A stretch of 35,257 nucleotides of DNA from Ophiothrix spiculata (Eukaryota; Echinodermata; Ophiuroidea; Amphilepidida; Ophiotrichidae). Below, in pieces: positions 31,806 through 35,257 of the stretch; position 1 is the stretch's first letter; the number at the start of each line of letters is the position of its first letter. Made by a program: the position numbers and the translations under genes. The DNA lies in NCBI GenBank assembly GCA_000969725.1, contig JXSR01S073602.1, one strand, 5' to 3'. The notes below the pieces were generated by a model that worked only from the letters and a program-made list of their open reading frames with translations, searched no databases and had not been told where the DNA came from.

Positions 31806-32639
31806 TAACAAATATCTGGTGTAAAAATCTAGGCCACAATATTGAAGGTACTGATTCTAGGCCATTACATGGTAACATTTACACACAGACACACACAGAT
31901 TAAGAGAGGAATGTAGAGCAAGACTTATTGTCTGTGTCAAAAAATGTGTTGTTATTCTGATTTATGACTCTCTTGGTTTGCAACCAAATGCATATCTGAT
32001 TGATTCATGTCCGAATTACGTTTGAATGTCATGCCTCGTGTGTCATTGTGACACAGTGGTACTTCCTATGAAAATTGCATTAAGTCATTCAGCACTGGTA
32101 ATTTCTGAATTCAGAATATGGGGCATCTGTTTGTTGATTTATTTTGATTCTATGTGAGAGTATTAATGTATTATTTTCATATGATTATGTTTGTGTGATT
32201 TGATTCATTATCCATCTGATTATTGTTTGTATATTAATAACTTGCATAATGTTACATGCATAATCAAAAACATGAGAGCTTTTAACCAATAATGAACTAT
32301 AAATAATGCGCGTCAAGCAAAAAATCTCACAATCACAATAAAGATGAAAAATATTATTGTATTATTGTAGTTCTGTGCCAATGTGTTTCAGAAGAGAATT
32401 GTTTTTAATTATCTTCAGATTTAACAATAATCATAAAGATGGAAAGTTCTTACATAATAATTCTATGCATCTTTAGAGATTTTAAAATGTGTAGAAAGAG
32501 AAGTACTCTGAATGCGGACCTATCTCTTCATAATCATTTTTGCCTTAAATTTAACATCAATATTTATTATAGGATTCAATCATCAATGTAATTTATTCAA
32601 GACAAAACAAGTTTTAAAAGTTAAATATGCATACGGATG

Positions 32640-33540
32640 CCCTTTAGTCATAATTCATCAATTTAAACTGTTATAACTCAGATCTACTGTGAATCAAATC
32701 GTACATTGCTTGAAGTCAAAGTCTGTTTGTTGATTTTTTTTTATTAAAGCACCTTGTGCTACAGACAGCAAATAATGACATAATCAAATGATTTGGAATT
32801 ATTACATTGTTCTTTCTCTTAAAATGAACAAATAAGGGTTTTTAGTATTTTTGGATCTCGAGAATTAACAGTCTTAGTATGTTGTTATTGAAGTGAGAAA
32901 CAAACAAACTGCAATATAATGGTAATGTTATTAAAGAGATTCTTCACAGTACACAAGTGAAATTCAATCCCTTTACTTCATTGGCCAATATGTTTGCAGC
33001 CATTGGCACAGGACTAGAAATTGCCTGCTAAGGAAATCCAATACGAGACACCTAGAACCCGTCAGCCAATCCATAAGGTAATTATCGACTCCAACAATAT
33101 GGAACTCTAGTAACGTTACCAATCATAACAATTGACATTAATGACAATTGTATTGGAGAAGGTGTACGTTGGATTAGGAATGTATGAAAGATTATGCAAC
33201 AGGTTTGGACAGGAATTTCCAGTATTTCTAAATTTTGTTGCCAATTTTCTAAAGAGGCTTATTGTATCTTATGTGATCACTTTTGGTGATTCACTAGTTT
33301 AACATTTAGTAACTGTAAATATTTGAGGATGGCTCCTATGTAAAACCTTTTTCAAGATATTGAAGATTTGATTCATATCTCTTTGGGATAAAGTTTTATT
33401 TATAATATATAGTCTCAAATCTTATGACATAATCGTTAGTTTCAACTTGAGTCAAGCAGGATTGCAAGTGCACAATTATTTCAAAGTGCCAGCTTGCTAC
33501 TTTGGAACATTTTCATAGATGAAGGAGGCATTATGGAATA
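32640..33540. repeat. Segment Q, copy C
   Basis: This is the third copy of Q, closest to copy A in length, and includes the conserved core 32940-33140 (cttcattggccaatatg, ctagaaattgcctgctaagg). It diverges from A after atagatga...attatg (33519-33536), where A carries the 96-bp hairpin and this copy carries the 33.5-34.6 kb insertion. Confidence 0.8.
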
Positions 33541-33591
33541 TCTTTTTTATTCATTTATGGAATAGATTTTTTATTTCTTACACAAGTCTAG

Positions 33592-34545
33592 TGTTATGTG
33601 AAACCTAATTATTTGTTTTTGTTGATTAATTTACTTATTTAATTAAAAGAAACTTAATTATTGAAATTGCCACAGAAAGGGGATTTTTTCTGAGGGAATG
33701 ATATTTTGCAATCTAGTGTAATTTCCAATTCTATAAATAGGCAATTGATTGCATGAACCTACCATGGTAATTTCCCATAATGGAAATAGATGTGTTTACT
33801 TGATATAATATAATTGTGCGCGGGTAATTCCCCACATGTAAATGCTATGCTAAGCTAAATATGAGAATGACATAATGTGGGAATTTTTCTGAAAAAGACT
33901 GTGGCTTGGGCCTTGTGATATTTTGGGCAGAAGTGAAGTCGACGCTGTGGTGTGTGGATTAATTTTGTCTATATCTGTATGAATTGGAGTTATACAGATA
34001 AATGGAGACAAGATTGTCTTTGGAGTTAAATTGAAACTGGAGATATTGAAGATCACTGTGGAGTTCATATTGGAGAATTAATTTGGAGAACAACGAATGG
34101 AGAATTCAAGACAACCTGTTATTTTATTAATTAATGTCCAAGTGGATTATGTGCGTTGGATCTAGCTTCTAAGTCAAGCAGAGCTTCTTTGTGATCGCTG
34201 TACTATAAATCGTTCGAGTTCATCAGGAACGTTTTGGAATTATTTTTGCCAAGTGGATTACGGGACTTGTGATTATACAAGAACTTTGTGCCTCGGATTA
34301 ATAATCTTATAAATTGTGAAATATCCTAGGATCGCACAGATTTTGCAGCGGTATCTCAAAACTTTTAAGTTTTTTTATATAAGGTAAAATTAAGATATTT
34401 ACAAGAGTTTTAATTGTGTTAAAAGAAATTATTTGCATTAAAAGTTTGTGTGAATTATTCCAAATTTCAGTGTATTTATTTTATTTTATTCAAGAACCCG
34501 TGAGGTGATTTTGGCCTCGGTCATTTTACATCTTTAACCGTAACA
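33592..34545 (+). mobile_element. Possible solo LTR, about 950 bp
   Basis: DNA between segments Q and R in block 2 has no counterpart in block 1. It can be bounded as TGTTATG...CCGTAACA, imperfect TG/CA inverted ends as in LTRs. It contains a TATA-like TATAAATAG (33732-33740), a 12-bp direct repeat CCAAGTGGATTA (34138-34149, 34249-34260) and no coding capacity. No matching 5-bp flank was found (left tctag, right atata), and the left end is chosen only by the TG rule. It could equally be another insertion or sequence lost from block 1. Confidence 0.25.
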
Positions 34546-34579
34546 ATATACGCCCTAAACTTGCATCTAACTGTAAATT

Positions 34580-35257
34580 TGTTCTCTAAAATCTTTTTTA
34601 GCAAAATACTCTTGCAGAACTGAAGGATTAATCCATATTACTACCCAATAAATAGATTTTAAGCTGGATTGTTTCATGTTCTCTACTTGTTTAAAAATGT
34701 TCAGAGAAAACAAATTGCACCACTAGAGATTCTCATATCAAGTCTTTGAATGATGTTAATTTCACAAAATAATGGCATTTAGGTGATCAATAAATTGCTA
34801 TCATATCATACTATTAAAAGCAAATTGCAATACAATTGCTCTTTCTATATATCCCATATATACAAAAGAATTTGCATTTAGATGTTCAATTACAGCGTTA
34901 ATGACAAGCCAAACAGCCTGGAAGGTTTGAAGGCACAAAGCTAGAGTTGACTTCTTCTTCAATACAGATTTCATTCAATTTTAAGATCAACTTCCAACTC
35001 ATCGGCAAATTTCTTTGCTGAACTCTGATTTTATAAAGTCACATTTGCTATGCATTACTAAATTTATTTTGTCTTCTGAATAAGGGAAAGACTGACGACT
35101 GAAAGGCACTTGTTTTTAGTTAGTTTGTATATAGTTATATAACAGCACCTCTTTGCTATTTTATATCCCTACAAGATGCTCTTCGTATATGTCAAAACTG
35201 CCTTGATCTTATTTTGGACATTGTTTCTTGGTGTAAATTGTATCAAAACGTGACAAA
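34580..35257. repeat. Segment R, copy C, cut by window end
   Basis: Direct match to 14830-15510: ggattaatccatattactac, gttcaattacagcgttaatg, agatgctcttcgtatatgtc and ggacattgtttcttggtgta. It is still matching at the last base, so the duplication continues outside the window. Confidence 0.85.

Larger units (their letters stand above)
28380..33540. repeat. Second-level tandem duplication in block 2 (S-P-Q twice)
   Basis: Unit B (about 28450-30640) and unit C (about 30641-33235) each contain S, then a shared linker (tggctggtttatccaggaaa), then P and Q. The S cores are 2186 bp apart. The junction near 30,635-30,650 reads ccagaatttttaactcgctcctg: the left half is Q, the right half is S, and aatttttaa belongs to both, a 9-bp microhomology. 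The two units later received different insertions (29025-29339 in B, 31318-31805 in C). Confidence 0.88.
21790..35257. repeat. Segmental duplication, block 2
   Basis: This is the right copy of the duplication described for block 1. It opens at about 21,790, where the preceding unique text ends in ttgtac and the shared text ctgaatgacccctac begins. It is truncated by the window end, where segment R still matches 15,481-15,510. Relative to block 1 it lacks the elements at 1862-2226 and 3466-3625. It also lacks most of the hairpin at 2911-3190 and the whole 7.8-12.3 kb stretch. It gains the insertions at 24884-24965, 25066-25373, 28145-28229 and 29025-29339, and an internal tandem duplication of about 2.2 kb. 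Confidence 0.92.

Overview
This window looks like AT-rich nuclear DNA from an animal, roughly two-thirds A+T by eye. There are no prokaryote-style operons or long reading frames. It is packed with short inverted-repeat elements, tRNA-derived SINE heads, poly-A and (ATT)n tails, and TTAGGG-type telomere-like repeats. The motif GGCGCTATAAAAATACC followed by (ATT)n, and the dense small foldback elements, suggest a marine invertebrate, possibly a deuterostome such as an echinoderm or hemichordate. That assignment is an impression from repeat style and is not proven. No complete gene can be supported.

The main structure is a large direct segmental duplication. Block 1 (1 to about 15,515) and block 2 (about 21,790 to the window end) carry the same sequence segments, offset by about 21.0-21.8 kb in the left part and 19.8 kb at the right end. 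The sub-segments, in order, are: a 7.8-kb left arm (1-7810 and 21790-28879); a segment P (12310-12820, inverted in block 1; 29341-29835 and 31173-32165 in block 2); a segment Q (13170-14170; 30110-30640; 32640-33540); and a segment R (14720-15515; 34580-35257). In block 2 the S-P-Q part is tandemly duplicated again, with a junction near 30,640. Smaller tandem duplications sit at 3771-4010, 4975-6220, 15900-17165, 20080-20480, 20710-21425 and 27095-27212.

Because the duplicated copies differ by insertions, the window contains several filled/empty site pairs. These define transposable elements precisely: a 365-bp TA-flanked element (1862-2226), a 160-bp element with a TATATT duplication (3466-3625), an 82-bp Harbinger-like element with TAA duplication (24884-24965), a 315-bp tRNA-related insertion with telomere-like termini (29025-29339), an insertion of about 490 bp containing a long hairpin (31318-31805), a 308-bp insertion with a 12-bp direct repeat (25066-25373) and a truncated retroposon tail (28145-28229).

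Coding content is limited to fragments. There is a candidate minus-strand exon for a membrane segment with good splice sites (22209-22311; the block 1 copy is broken). There is a candidate plus-strand terminal exon in both blocks (6429-6588 and 27432-27591) whose differences fall mainly in third codon positions. There is a coding-like relic with two in-frame stops upstream of a 26-A tract (8911-9294), perhaps a retrocopy. Several 70-200 bp stretches are nearly invariant among the copies and could be regulatory or RNA elements. Everything else reads as intergenic or intronic DNA.
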